DNA from: QWHO01 sp021404945
Lineage (GTDB): Bacteria; Vulcanimicrobiota; Xenobia; Xenobiales; QWHO01
Direction: 5' to 3'
Length of the DNA stretch: 64,000 nt
Assembly (NCBI GenBank): GCA_963169765.1
Contig: CAUJEN010000052.1
Coordinates: forward strand, 1 to 64,000
Shown in pieces: positions 33,146 to 41,113 of this stretch. A program made the position numbers and the translations under genes. Position 1 is the first letter of the stretch. Every line of letters starts with the position of its first letter. Under the pieces are notes generated by a model that worked only from the letters and a program-made list of their open reading frames with translations, searched no databases and had not been told where the DNA came from.

Positions 33146-35446
33146 TTGGCCAGACGGCGCAGACGCACGAGGATCGGGGAAAGCCAGGAGAACCTCCTCG
33201 ACGGTGGCGATGAGCTCGGATCCGACGAGGACGACGAGCTGGATAACGTGCTCTCCAGCCTGGAAGCACGCGTCCGCGAGGTGGAGCTGCTGGCCGAGGT
33301 CCAGTCCAAGGATACCCAGGGCATGCGGGCCCGCATGGAGCAGTTTCACCGCGAGCTGAAAGACCTGTCCCTGGAGACCCCGGAAGACGATGAGCTGGTC
33401 GAAGACGTCGAGAAGCTCGAGCGTCAGATGGCTGCTCTTTCTCAGACCCAGGCCCACGTTTCCCAGCAGCTGGGCCAGCTGGCTGTCCGCCTCGAGTCGG
33501 GCGAGTTCCTGGGGCAGGTGGGGGCGCAGGTCGAGTCAGCTCACCTGAAGGTCGAGGAGCTGCGAGCCGAAGCAGCCCTGGCCCTGGAGCAGCTGATGAC
33601 TCGGGTGGGCGAAGAGCTTGACTCGCGTTTTAGCGCCTATGACGGCCGTCTGAGTGAGCTGATGGCCCATGCCGGAGCTATGCGCGACGAGCTTTCCTCG
33701 GGCCGCGTGGCACCCGAGATCAACGAGCTGATGGCCCGGTCGGTCAGCGGGATGGAGTCGCGCCTGGAGGGCGCGCGAGCCGAGCTGGGCGGGCGCTTCG
33801 ACGAGATGCACGCGGCCGTGGCCCAGGAGTTTGAAGAACTGACGGAGCGGCTGGGCCAGGAGCTGGGGCAGATGGCCCGGCTGACCGATGTCGACCAGCG
33901 CCTGCAATCCCTGACGAGTGAGCTAGAGGTGGCCATCACCGACCTGCGCACCCTGGTTGAGGCAGGGCCATCCGAGGCGGTCGTCTCCGAGATGCGTCGT
34001 GCCCTGGAGCAAGAGCGCGAGCACACGGGCCGCAGCCTGGACGAGGTGCGTCGGGCCATGAGTGACCTGCAATCGAGCGTGGGCGATGCAGACGGGCTGG
34101 CCCAGCGAGCCCGCGCAGCCCTGGAAGCGGTCGGCAGCCTGGAAAGTCGCTACAACGCAATTTCCGAACGGGTTGGCCAGGCCGCCTCGTTGGCCGAGAA
34201 GCAGATGCAGACCGTCAACCTGGCCATCCGCCTGGTGGAGGAGTTGGACCAGAAGGCCCGAGGTGCCCACGCCCGAGTCGGTGGCGGCGGCGAAGACGTC
34301 TATGACCCCACCGAGGCCGGTGGCACAGAAGACCTGGGCTTTGAGGTGGGGGACCTGCTCCAGGTCATGATCAAGCACAACGCCACCGACCTGCACCTCA
34401 AGGTGGGCATGCCTCCCATGGTGCGCCTTGACGGCGAGCTCATCCCCGTCGGAGAAAGGGTTCTCAACGAGGTCGACTGCCGACGCCTGGTCTACTCCAG
34501 CATGACCCAGAACCAGCGAAGCCGGATGGTCGAATCCCGCCAGATCGATTATCCCTTCTCGCTGTCCGGAATTCGCTTCCGCATCAACGCATTCTTTGAG
34601 CGCGGTAACGTGAGCGCCGCCCTGCGGGCCCTGCGAGGAGAGATGCCCAGCCTGGATGAGCTCGGCTTGCCGGCGGTAGCCAAGCGCCTGGCCACCCTCG
34701 CCAGCGGCCTGGTGCTGGTCGCCGGGCCCACCGGCTCGGGCAAGTCGACCACTCTGACGGCCCTGGTAGACTACATCAACAACAATCGCAAGGTGCACGT
34801 GCTCACCGTCGAGGAGACGGTGGAGTTCTACCACACCGACAAGTTGTCCATGGTGACTCAGCGCGAGGTGGGCAGCGACGTGCCCAGCTTCGCCGAGGGC
34901 GTTTGGCAGGCGCTGCGCCAGGACCCCAACGTGATCGTGGTAGGCGACCTGCGCGACAGCGAGTCTGTGCGGGCCGCGGTGGTGGCCGCCTCCACCGGAA
35001 AACTTGTGCTGGCGGGGATATCCTCGTTCAGCGCGGTCAGTGCCGTGGACCGCATCCTGAATGCTTTTTCAGCCGGCGAGGCCCAGCGCCAGGTTCGCCA
35101 GATGCTGGCGACCTCGCTGCGAGGCGTGCTCGGCCAGCGACTCCTGAATCGAGCGGACGGTCTGGGGCGTGTGCTGGCGGTGGAGGTCCTGACCGGAACC
35201 ACCCTGGTCGCCTCCCACATCCTGGAGGGTCAGACCCACCAGATTGGCCAGTTCCAGGCTCAGGGGGCGGCCGATGGAATGCAGACTCTGACCCAGGCCC
35301 TCGGTCGGCTCTACGAGGCCGGACTGATCAGCAAAGAAGAAGCCGCCTATCACGCCGAGCAACCCGCTGATACCCGGCCGTCCGAGTCCGGTATCCCGGT
35401 GCCGGCAGCCTCCATGACTGAAGATACCTTGATGAACTGGCTCTGA
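33146..35446 (+). CDS. coiled-coil protein fused to a PilT-like ATPase with altered catalytic motifs
   Basis: The 766-residue protein has a long N-terminal coiled-coil region (about residues 40-380, rich in Glu, Leu, Ala, Arg), then a PilT/PilU/GspE-type ATPase (about 395-730). The N-terminal PilT domain begins DLLQVMIKHNATDLHLKVG. The Walker A motif GPTGSGKSTTL near 527 is intact. Other motifs differ from active PilT: the Asp box reads VEETVEF instead of IEDPIEF, the Walker B region reads VIVVGDLRDSES instead of V(G)EMRD, and the His box reads LAGISSFSAVSAVDRI where LHTNSA is expected. The TTG start 33146 follows AAGGAG by ten bases. No pilus genes lie nearby. It may be a regulatory or structural ATPase. 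Confidence 0.8.
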   Translation: MARRRRRTRIGESQENLLDGGDELGSDEDDELDNVLSSLEARVREVELLAEVQSKDTQGMRARMEQFHRELKDLSLETPEDDELVEDVEKLERQMAALSQTQAHVSQQLGQLAVRLESGEFLGQVGAQVESAHLKVEELRAEAALALEQLMTRVGEELDSRFSAYDGRLSELMAHAGAMRDELSSGRVAPEINELMARSVSGMESRLEGARAELGGRFDEMHAAVAQEFEELTERLGQELGQMARLTDVDQRLQSLTSELEVAITDLRTLVEAGPSEAVVSEMRRALEQEREHTGRSLDEVRRAMSDLQSSVGDADGLAQRARAALEAVGSLESRYNAISERVGQAASLAEKQMQTVNLAIRLVEELDQKARGAHARVGGGGEDVYDPTEAGGTEDLGFEVGDLLQVMIKHNATDLHLKVGMPPMVRLDGELIPVGERVLNEVDCRRLVYSSMTQNQRSRMVESRQIDYPFSLSGIRFRINAFFERGNVSAALRALRGEMPSLDELGLPAVAKRLATLASGLVLVAGPTGSGKSTTLTALVDYINNNRKVHVLTVEETVEFYHTDKLSMVTQREVGSDVPSFAEGVWQALRQDPNVIVVGDLRDSESVRAAVVAASTGKLVLAGISSFSAVSAVDRILNAFSAGEAQRQVRQMLATSLRGVLGQRLLNRADGLGRVLAVEVLTGTTLVASHILEGQTHQIGQFQAQGAADGMQTLTQALGRLYEAGLISKEEAAYHAEQPADTRPSESGIPVPAASMTEDTLMNWL

Positions 35447-35493
35447 GTTTGAACCAGATCGGCATTGTCCCGAAGTCGGGTGGGCAGTAGCGC

Positions 35494-36243
35494 GTGGCCT
35501 TCGGTTTTGCCAGCTTTGGCGACCCCCTCGCCGAGCCGGAGCCGGTGGTGGCTCCGGTGGATGGTGTGCGCGGTCGCCTGGCCGAGATCAAGGAAACCAT
35601 CGCGCGCACGTGCGTGAAAGTCGGGCGCGATCCCCGGTCGGTACGCCTGATCGGCGTGACCAAACTTCACACCGCCCAGGAGATCAAACCTGCCGTTGAA
35701 GCCGGGCTGGAAGACCTGGGCGAGAACTACGTGCAGGAAGCTCGCCAGAAAGCCACCCAGATACCCGGGGCGAAGTGGCACCTGATCGGCCACCTGCAAA
35801 AGAACAAGGTGCACCTTGCGGTTCAACTCTTCCAGATGATTCACACGCTGGACTCTATCGAGTTGATCCGCCGTGTGGAAGAGCGTTGCCACGAGCGCGG
35901 CCAGAGCCTCTCCGGGCTGATCCAGATACGACTGGGCGGCGAGGTGAGCAAGAACGGCATCGAGCCTGAGCAACTCGCGCCCCTGCTCGCCAGGGTGGCC
36001 GAGAACCCGCCCACCCGCCTCAAGCTGGTCGGCCTGATGACCGTTCCTCCTCCACCTGAAAACCCGGAGCAAAGTCGGCCCCACTTTCGACGCCTGCGCG
36101 AGCTGCTCGAGCAAAACCAGTCTTCCTTTCATGGGTCGGAGCTGTCCATGGGGATGAGCGCCGACTATGTGACCGCCATCGAGGAAGGGGCCACCCTGTT
36201 GCGCCTGGGCACCGCCATCTTCGGTCCGCGCACCGTGCGCTGA
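35494..36243 (+). CDS. yggS: YggS-type PLP homeostasis protein
   Basis: The 249-residue protein belongs to the YggS/YlmE/PROSC family of PLP-binding regulators, with no known enzymatic reaction. The PLP lysine is in LIGVTKLHTAQEI near residue 53; the family motif GENYVQEARQKA near 80 and WHLIGHLQKNKV near 97 are intact. The C-terminal half has the LSMGMSADYVTAIEEGATLLRLGTAIFG block, with the SMGMS and G-x-x-IFG motifs that bind the cofactor phosphate. It starts at GTG 35494. It is followed after a 116-base gap by sepF, the same order as ylmE-ylmF in Firmicutes and in several deep-branching phyla, which ties it to the division cluster. Confidence 0.93.
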   Translation: MAFGFASFGDPLAEPEPVVAPVDGVRGRLAEIKETIARTCVKVGRDPRSVRLIGVTKLHTAQEIKPAVEAGLEDLGENYVQEARQKATQIPGAKWHLIGHLQKNKVHLAVQLFQMIHTLDSIELIRRVEERCHERGQSLSGLIQIRLGGEVSKNGIEPEQLAPLLARVAENPPTRLKLVGLMTVPPPPENPEQSRPHFRRLRELLEQNQSSFHGSELSMGMSADYVTAIEEGATLLRLGTAIFGPRTVR

Positions 36244-36359
36244 CGGTCCTCAGGCCGGCCAGAAAGATTTTCCCCTACAAAGAGGGGACCTCCCCGGTTT
36301 GTTGAATACTTCTCAATCAGGTATTGGTCGGAGGTGGGCCCGTCGTGGGAGCTCGCATC

Positions 36360-36854
36360 ATGGAAAGCATCCGCAAATTCTTCACGCTGGAGGAGGACAG
36401 CTTCTCCTCGGATGTCTTGAACTCCGAGTCGGTCTCGACCTCCGGCTCGGCCGCCTCGGCCCAACCGGCGGCCCGGGCCAATCCCGCCCCCCCCGCCGGC
36501 GCCCCGGTCCAACCGCGGCGCAACAACAACGTGGTGGGACTACCCTCGACCCGCAAGGAAGAGATCGTGGTGCTCGAGCCGGCCTCCTTTGCTGATGCCC
36601 GAGAGATCGCCGAGGCCCTCAAAGTGAAGAAGAGCATTCTGCTCAACATGCGTAAGACCGACAAGGAGCTGGCCCGTCGCATCATCGACTTCCTGTCAGG
36701 CATTTCCTACGCCATCGGCGGCCACAGCCAGAAGGTGGCCGATCAGATCTTCTTGTTCACACCCGGTCATATCGAAATTCTTGTGCCCGACCCCAACAGC
36801 TACCAGGCCGCCGGCGGCGGAGATCCGGAGTCGGTTTCGCTGGATGGGCTCTGA
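36360..36854 (+). CDS. sepF: cell division protein SepF
   Basis: The 164-residue protein has the SepF arrangement: an N-terminal amphipathic helix MESIRKFFTL that would anchor it to the membrane, a Ser/Pro/Ala-rich linker (about 12-65), and a C-terminal SepF domain (about 70-145) starting IVVLEPASFADAREIAEALK and including NMRKTD and RRIIDFLSGISYAIGG. The last half reads IFLFTPGHIEIL. SepF links FtsZ to the membrane and can replace FtsA. I chose ATG 36360 because of the membrane helix and the GGGAG upstream; TTG 36324 is an alternative. An outward-facing terminator-like hairpin lies about 100 bases downstream. Confidence 0.92.
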   Translation: MESIRKFFTLEEDSFSSDVLNSESVSTSGSAASAQPAARANPAPPAGAPVQPRRNNNVVGLPSTRKEEIVVLEPASFADAREIAEALKVKKSILLNMRKTDKELARRIIDFLSGISYAIGGHSQKVADQIFLFTPGHIEILVPDPNSYQAAGGGDPESVSLDGL

Positions 36855-36935
36855 AGTGCAAGGCCAAAGGCCTTCTTGCATTGACCAACGCGCTGGAACT
36901 GAGTTCCGGCGCGTTGGTCAATTGGGCTAATGGGG
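36852..36935 (-). repeat. double-hairpin repeat, copy A (inverted)
   Basis: Copy A of a dispersed palindromic element begins at the sepF stop codon. On the minus strand it aligns with copies at 40.0 and 50.3 kb. It contains a long near-perfect hairpin, 36881-36921: TTGACCAACGCGC pairs with GCGCGTTGGTCAA, and GGAACT with AGTTCC, with one wobble between. A second imperfect hairpin with GCAAGGCC and GGCCTT lies at 36857-36880. No coding potential is seen. Confidence 0.7.
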
Positions 36936-36953
36936 TAAACCAATGAGCCAGGC

Positions 36954-36998
36954 CAGGCAAGAAGCCCGAGCCGCTTGAGGCTCGGGCTTCTTTGCCTG
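36954..36998. terminator. bidirectional terminator between sepF and the annexin-like gene
   Basis: A perfect 12-base inverted repeat, GAAGCCCGAGCC and GGCTCGGGCTTC, with a six-base loop is followed by TTT. An outer CAGGCAA/TTGCCTG pair extends the stem with one bulged T. It lies between two convergent genes, so it can stop transcription from both sides. Confidence 0.8.
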
Positions 36999-37053
36999 GT
37001 GCGCGCCTGCCCTGTCGATCCTCGGGTGGAGGCGGGGGGCTTCGGCTTCCAGG

Positions 37054-38844
37054 CTAACCGCCAGTGTTGCGGCGCTGCACCTGGGCTGTCAGGCCGGTTG
37101 CCAGAGCACCGCTGGTGTCGCTCTGGATGTCAGCGAGCATGTCGCGGCCATACATCCGCTGATAGGCAGCCGCGATCGCGTCGATCTGGGGCTTGGAACG
37201 GGTGGCCAGGATGTCGATCAAGACCTGCTCGTCCGTGCCTGACTGATTGTAGGCGGCGTCGTAAATGCGCTGGGCGTCCTGGGTGGCGGCCAGGGGGTCG
37301 ACCTGGCCACTCTCGTCGCGCCCACCCTGAGCCAATTTGACCGCCAGCGTCCCGGCCCAACCCGACGTGCTGTCTTGCATCTCCTGCTCGAGGGTCTTGC
37401 CGAAACGACGCTGGTAGGCGGCGCTGATCTCGGCGATTTCAGCGTTGCTACGATTGGAGAGCACCTCGAAGATGGCCGTGTAGTCATTGCTGAAGGTGCC
37501 CAGGGAAGAGTTGATGCGCACCGCATCCTGGTCGCAGGCAACCCGGTCCACCGAGGGTCGCGTCGGTTGCGTCGGCTGCGTCGGTTGCGTCGGCTGCGTG
37601 GGCTGCGTCGGCTGCGTGGGTTGGTCGCGGGGACCCACTGCATCGGCCGGGTTCTGCGCGATAGCAGCGTCCAGGTCGACCATCGCAATCAGGCCGTCCC
37701 GGTTTCCCCCGTGCGCGGCCGTGTCAACCGCGTCGAGCATGGCCGGGTTCTGGAGCAGAAACTCAATGGCTTTCTTCAAGTCCGGCGGGCAACCCGGATT
37801 GCCGAGCATGGCTTCGAGGTCATTTTTGCCAATCAGGCCATCCTTGCCGCCCCGGCCGGCAGCGGTATCGAGAAAGTCGAAATAGCGCTTGAGAATGACA
37901 GCGGCGCGACCGAGCGTCATCTGGCCCTCCGGGTCGGGAGTGGCATCCAGACCCGAGTATTTCTGCACTGCAGCTGTCAGGTCGTTGCGACCGATCTTGC
38001 CGTCACAGTCGCCCTGACCAGCGGCCGTCTCCAGCGCATTGAACATCGAAGGATTGTCAAGCAGGTATTTGCAGGCCTCCTTGAGCTCTTCGGAAGCATT
38101 GGGGGCGCGACCGGAGACGATAGCCTCCAGATCGGGCTTACCGATGATGCCGTCGCGCGAGCCAATTCCGGCGGCAGTGTCCATCAGGTCGAAGTTGGCC
38201 TGCAGCAGGGAGGCGGCCCGAGCCACGGTCATCGGCTGGCGCTGGGTAGGCGGCTGGGGGGGCGGCGGCGGGGTCGGGGGCTGGGGGGGCTGGGGAGGAT
38301 GCGGGCATCCTCCTCCGCCGTGCTGGGGAGGCTGCTGTTGCTGCAGTTGCTGGAGTAGCCACATCAATTGCTGCATTTGCTGTTGCTGCTGCTGCTGCTG
38401 CATCATCATCATCATCATGAATCCAAACTGATTCTGGCTCTGCTGCATCTGCATCATCATCATCAACAACATCGGATCCATCCCGAAGCCACCGCCCGGG
38501 AAACCCATCTGGCCCATCGGGAAGCCCATCTGCATCCCGCCCGGGAAACCGAACAAACTGGCCATCATGTTGGGTCCGGGAGGGCCCTGCCAGGAGTAAT
38601 CGGCGCCCGGAATGATTCCCGGCATCTGCGGGAAGGGGCAGCAGTAGCGCACGGCCTGAATGTCGCTGGTGCACTGGCCGTAGTAGGCCCGATGAGCGTG
38701 AACCTGCTCGGCCGACATTCCCTGGACCGGGACCAGGCCTGACTCCAGTGCCTGATGAACGGCAGCCATCCGGAGAGCCTGCGCCTCGCGCATCTGAGGG
38801 CTGATTACTACACGCTGGGGCCCGAGTCCGGTGATGTCGCTCAC
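37054..38844 (-). CDS. annexin-repeat protein with EF-hand-like repeats and Met/Gln/Pro-rich region
   Basis: The 596-residue protein has several layers. Residues 80-175 are very rich in Met, Gln and Gly; a Pro-rich linker (about 180-205) follows. Then come four EF-hand-like repeats of the form D-T-A-A-x(5-6)-D-G-x-I-x-x-x-D-L (IGSRDGIIGKPDL, QGDCDGKIGRNDL, RGGKDGLIGKNDL, GGNRDGLIAMVDL; about 210-410). A Pro-Thr-Gln tandem linker follows, then two C-terminal annexin-like repeats (about 445-520 and 525-590). The last has SGTDEQVLIDILATRS and AAYQRMYGRDMLADIQSD, the classic annexin pattern. No signal peptide is seen. GTG 38844 follows AAAGGAGA by eight bases. Calcium or membrane binding is plausible. 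Confidence 0.75.
   Translation of the reverse strand: MSDITGLGPQRVVISPQMREAQALRMAAVHQALESGLVPVQGMSAEQVHAHRAYYGQCTSDIQAVRYCCPFPQMPGIIPGADYSWQGPPGPNMMASLFGFPGGMQMGFPMGQMGFPGGGFGMDPMLLMMMMQMQQSQNQFGFMMMMMMQQQQQQQQMQQLMWLLQQLQQQQPPQHGGGGCPHPPQPPQPPTPPPPPQPPTQRQPMTVARAASLLQANFDLMDTAAGIGSRDGIIGKPDLEAIVSGRAPNASEELKEACKYLLDNPSMFNALETAAGQGDCDGKIGRNDLTAAVQKYSGLDATPDPEGQMTLGRAAVILKRYFDFLDTAAGRGGKDGLIGKNDLEAMLGNPGCPPDLKKAIEFLLQNPAMLDAVDTAAHGGNRDGLIAMVDLDAAIAQNPADAVGPRDQPTQPTQPTQPTQPTQPTQPTRPSVDRVACDQDAVRINSSLGTFSNDYTAIFEVLSNRSNAEIAEISAAYQRRFGKTLEQEMQDSTSGWAGTLAVKLAQGGRDESGQVDPLAATQDAQRIYDAAYNQSGTDEQVLIDILATRSKPQIDAIAAAYQRMYGRDMLADIQSDTSGALATGLTAQVQRRNTGG
37562..37624 (-). repeat. nine-base tandem repeat encoding Pro-Thr-Gln linker
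   Basis: Seven nine-base units of the form GTCGGYTGC (with two GTGGG variants) lie inside the annexin-like gene. On the coding strand they give a Pro-Thr-Gln repeat. The array could vary in copy number between strains by slippage. Confidence 0.85.
38380..38418 (-). repeat. microsatellite-like CTG/CAT tract encoding Gln and Met runs
   Basis: Successive TGC/TGT triplets and six CAT triplets encode Gln and Met runs in the annexin-like protein. It is a low-complexity coding tract, prone to slippage. Confidence 0.8.
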
Positions 38845-38886
38845 AGCTGAAGTCTCCTTTGAGCCAAGATTTGTTCTTCTGGACCT

Positions 38887-38915
38887 ATTATGCCTGACCG
38901 CTCCGCAGAAGTAAA
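38887..38915 (-). promoter_or_regulatory. candidate sigma-70-type promoter of the annexin-like gene
   Basis: On the minus strand TTTACT (38915-38910) and CATAAT (38892-38887) are separated by 17 bases. Transcription would begin near 38880, giving a leader of about 36 bases that contains the AAAGGAGA ribosome site. The region 38845-39066 is AT-rich compared with the rest of the window. Confidence 0.45.
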
Positions 38916-39066
38916 TAGAAGAAAGTAAACATTATGTGAACGAGCAAAGGGCGATTCGTCTGGACGCAGGAATAAACCTGCTAAAAATGGAATTTTCTCT
39001 CCGTTTAAAGACATCAAATAGTGTCCACTTAATCAAGAATCCGGGGTCCATCTCTCAGGAAGGTAA

Positions 39067-39315
39067 GTGACTGAACGCGCGGCGCTTCGTGGGTGCCGGC
39101 TCCTCCCGGCAAGAGTCCTCGCCCCGGCGCCGAACCCCCCCGGCATGCCCTGGTGCCCCTTCAAAGACTGCGAGTGCTACCGCGAGTGCCCTTTTTTCGT
39201 GGCCTCGGTAGAGCGATGCCAGTTCGTGGTCAAAACGATGCAGCTTGAAGACCTGCACAAGATTGCGCTGATCGCCCTCGATCGAATGACCGAGGAGGAG
39301 GCCAGGCTCGATTGA
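39067..39315 (+). CDS. small Cys-rich protein
   Basis: I do not recognise this 82-residue protein. Its core is MPWCPFKDCECYRECPFFVA followed by a fifth nearby cysteine (VERCQFVV) and a helical end, LEDLHKIALIALDRMTEEE. The CxxxxCxCxxxC pattern suggests a metal site. The GTG start at 39067 has AGGAAGG just upstream but an arginine/proline-rich first 26 residues; ATG 39145 at MPWCPF is an alternative. Its stop overlaps the TTG of the next gene (TTGA). It opens a three-gene run of small proteins that includes two helical ones. Confidence 0.55.
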   Translation: MTERAALRGCRLLPARVLAPAPNPPGMPWCPFKDCECYRECPFFVASVERCQFVVKTMQLEDLHKIALIALDRMTEEEARLD

Positions 39316-39659
39316 ACGAGGATGCGCTGGCATTCTACCGCCAGCTCGAGACCGAGATCCAGACCGCTCTGCAGGAGTTGACCGTGGTCCCGCCGCGCAA
39401 GTCCAGGCCCAGCGCCATGCTGCGCCAGAAACTGGAAGAACGGCTCCAGAATCAGCGCGAGATCCTGCAGCGGCTCGAGGCCGGCCAGATTCAATCCGAG
39501 CAGGCCCTGCAAATGATCGTGCAGGAGCAGGCTCGAGAAGCGGATCAACCCGGAGTCTACGGAGACTACCTCAACCGCCTCTCCGGACACCTCAAGAAGC
39601 TGTCAGGCAAGGTTCCAGGAACGGAGCCGAAAGCCGCCGAAGGCCCCGCCGATGACTGA
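39312..39659 (+). CDS. small helical coiled-coil protein
   Basis: The 115-residue product is strongly helical, with heptad-like stretches EDALAFYRQLETEIQTALQE and RQKLEERLQNQREILQRLE, and an acidic tail. No domain is recognised. It starts at TTG 39312, overlapping the Cys-rich gene, and its end overlaps the next gene's ATG by eight bases. Coupled translation and similar size suggest that these three proteins work together, perhaps as a small complex. No membrane segment is present. Confidence 0.55.
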   Translation: MNEDALAFYRQLETEIQTALQELTVVPPRKSRPSAMLRQKLEERLQNQREILQRLEAGQIQSEQALQMIVQEQAREADQPGVYGDYLNRLSGHLKKLSGKVPGTEPKAAEGPADD

Positions 39660-40023
39660 GGTGGCCTCCGATCTTCTCACGTTTCTGCGCAATCTGGCCG
39701 ACCATCTGGCCCTGGGAACCCCCCTGCCGATGGAGGAGATCCGCAACTCTCTCAACCTGGTGAAGAACACTCTCGAGCAGCTCTATGCTCAATATGAAGC
39801 CCCCGCGCCGGCCGGGGCCGAGGTCATCCGCGAGTTCATGCTGGAAGCCCTGCAGCTCTTCTACGACGCGGTAGAGGGCATCGAGGCTTATGTCGAGACC
39901 GGGGAGCGCGATCGACTGGCCGAGTCGGTCCTCAAGGCCGAAGAGGCCAACGATATCCTCAGCTCGATCGAGTATGTCATCGAGCAGAACAAGCAGTGGC
40001 TGAGCCAGTTCTCGGCTGGTTAA
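39652..40023 (+). CDS. small helical protein
   Basis: The 123-residue product is acidic and helical, for example DLLTFLRNLADHLAL, NSLNLVKNTLEQLYAQYE and FMLEALQLFYDAVEGIEAYV. A possible second helical hairpin ends the protein. No family is recognised. The ATG at 39652 overlaps the preceding gene. The TAA stop lies at the start of repeat copy B, so the repeat forms its 3' end. It could bind the Cys-rich or coiled-coil partner encoded just upstream, but that is inference from gene order only. Confidence 0.6.
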   Translation: MTEVASDLLTFLRNLADHLALGTPLPMEEIRNSLNLVKNTLEQLYAQYEAPAPAGAEVIREFMLEALQLFYDAVEGIEAYVETGERDRLAESVLKAEEANDILSSIEYVIEQNKQWLSQFSAG

Positions 40024-40123
40024 TGTGCGCCTGCTCTGGTCTTGCACATTCACAGAATCTGATGAACGCGCCAGAACCAGGTTCCGGTGCATTCCAGAGT
40101 GCAAGACCAGTGGCCTTGCACTT
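40021..40123 (+). repeat. double-hairpin repeat, copy B
   Basis: The roughly 100-base element begins at the stop codon of the preceding gene. An outer inverted repeat, CTGGTCTTGCAC at 40036-40047 and GTGCAAGACCAG at 40099-40110, is perfect. The inner hairpin GAACGCGCCAGAACC/GGTTCCGGTGCATTC (40064-40094) has three mismatches. AGTGCAAG (40098) also pairs with CTTGCACT (40115). It aligns along most of its length with copy C at 50309. Confidence 0.75.
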
Positions 40124-40139
40124 TAGCCGGCTCCCCTGA

Positions 40140-41090
40140 ATGGCCCGCGACTATCTGAGCCAGGACGAGTTGCTCGAGCAGGCCCGTGAGCTGGGTCTCG
40201 ACCTGACGGAACGTACCCTCAAATTCTATACTGCCAGGGGCCTGGTGCCCCGACCGGAGAAGAAGCCATACCCGGCGGCCGATGGACGGGTGGCCTACTT
40301 CCATCGCGATGCCTTACGTCGCTTACGCCGCATCGAGCAGCTGAAAGCCCAGGGGTTCAAGCTGGAGCAGATCCGAAAACTGCTCGAGCAAAAGGGAGGA
40401 GAGACCCTGCGCTCGCTCGGCCCGGCCGAAGAGGACTGGCGCCGACAGGTCGCCTTTCGCTACCTTCACCAACAGGCGGGAGAGGAGAGCCGCCGGGCCC
40501 GGGTCGAGTTTCTGGCCAGCGTGCTCGGCACCGATCAAGAGGAGACACTCCAGCGGGCGGCTCGCCGCTATCTGACCCGATTATTGACTCCGCTCATCGG
40601 GGAAACCGAAGCGACTCGTTACGTCGAGGAGTATTTCCTCGGGCTCCCCCCTCGCGAGCTCAATCGCCGGATGGAGCTTTTTCGGCACTGGAGAGACGAG
40701 GAGAAGAAAAAGGACCGCCAGACCTCTCCTCTAGAGCTGCTCAGGCGCATGACCTCCGACTTTCTGCTGGGGTTGGTGCAGGCCCCTGCCTTCGGGGGCG
40801 AGCTTGCCAGGGTGCGCGAGAGGCTCTCGATTCGGCGCCAGGCTGTGGCCGCCCTGACCGGTGCCCCCTGGCACGAGCCCGTGCTGTTGAGCATGGCGCT
40901 GGATTCCCTCGAGCAGGCCGATCGGGGCCTGGAAGCCCTGGAGCAAGCGAGCCTGGAGAAAGATTCAAAGAATGTGGGGGCGGGATTGGAAATTTTCCAA
41001 AGAGCCACCGATCAGCTGAGCCTCATCCTGACACTGGCTCGCGACCACGCGACCCTGCTGGAGAGGGGCCAGGGGCTATACCTGCCATGA
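40140..41090 (+). CDS. MerR-type transcriptional regulator
   Basis: The 316-residue protein begins with a MerR winged helix-turn-helix (residues 1-85): DYLSQDELLEQARELGLDL, then TLKFYTARGLVP, the recognition-helix part, and HRDALRRLRRIEQLKAQGFKLEQIRKLLEQ, the usual wing and helix block. The long C-terminal part (about 95-316) is helical, with an ELNRRMELFRHWRDEE-rich middle and no known effector domain. MerR proteins normally bind overlapping promoters as dimers. The target genes are unknown; the adjacent zinc-ribbon gene, 23 bases downstream, is one candidate. It is preceded by the repeat copy B. The ATG at 40140 has no strong ribosome site. Confidence 0.75.
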   Translation: MARDYLSQDELLEQARELGLDLTERTLKFYTARGLVPRPEKKPYPAADGRVAYFHRDALRRLRRIEQLKAQGFKLEQIRKLLEQKGGETLRSLGPAEEDWRRQVAFRYLHQQAGEESRRARVEFLASVLGTDQEETLQRAARRYLTRLLTPLIGETEATRYVEEYFLGLPPRELNRRMELFRHWRDEEKKKDRQTSPLELLRRMTSDFLLGLVQAPAFGGELARVRERLSIRRQAVAALTGAPWHEPVLLSMALDSLEQADRGLEALEQASLEKDSKNVGAGLEIFQRATDQLSLILTLARDHATLLERGQGLYLP

Positions 41091-41096
41091 ACGGTG

Positions 41097-41105
41097 TGCT
41101 ATAGT
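41097..41105 (+). promoter_or_regulatory. candidate extended -10 element before the zinc-ribbon gene
   Basis: TGCTATAGT lies here, identical to the element at 21750. The ATG of the next gene is at 41114, so a transcript starting about seven bases after the -10 box would be leaderless. No -35 match is clear. Confidence 0.45.
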
Positions 41106-41113
41106 AGTGGCAG

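Noticed and set aside
37562..37624. Tandem nine-base units considered as a CRISPR-like array
   Set aside because: Units abut with no spacers and encode a Pro-Thr-Gln linker in frame.
38380..38418. CTG/CAT triplet tract considered as a regulatory repeat
   Set aside because: It lies within the coding sequence and encodes Gln and Met runs; no sign of a regulatory role.
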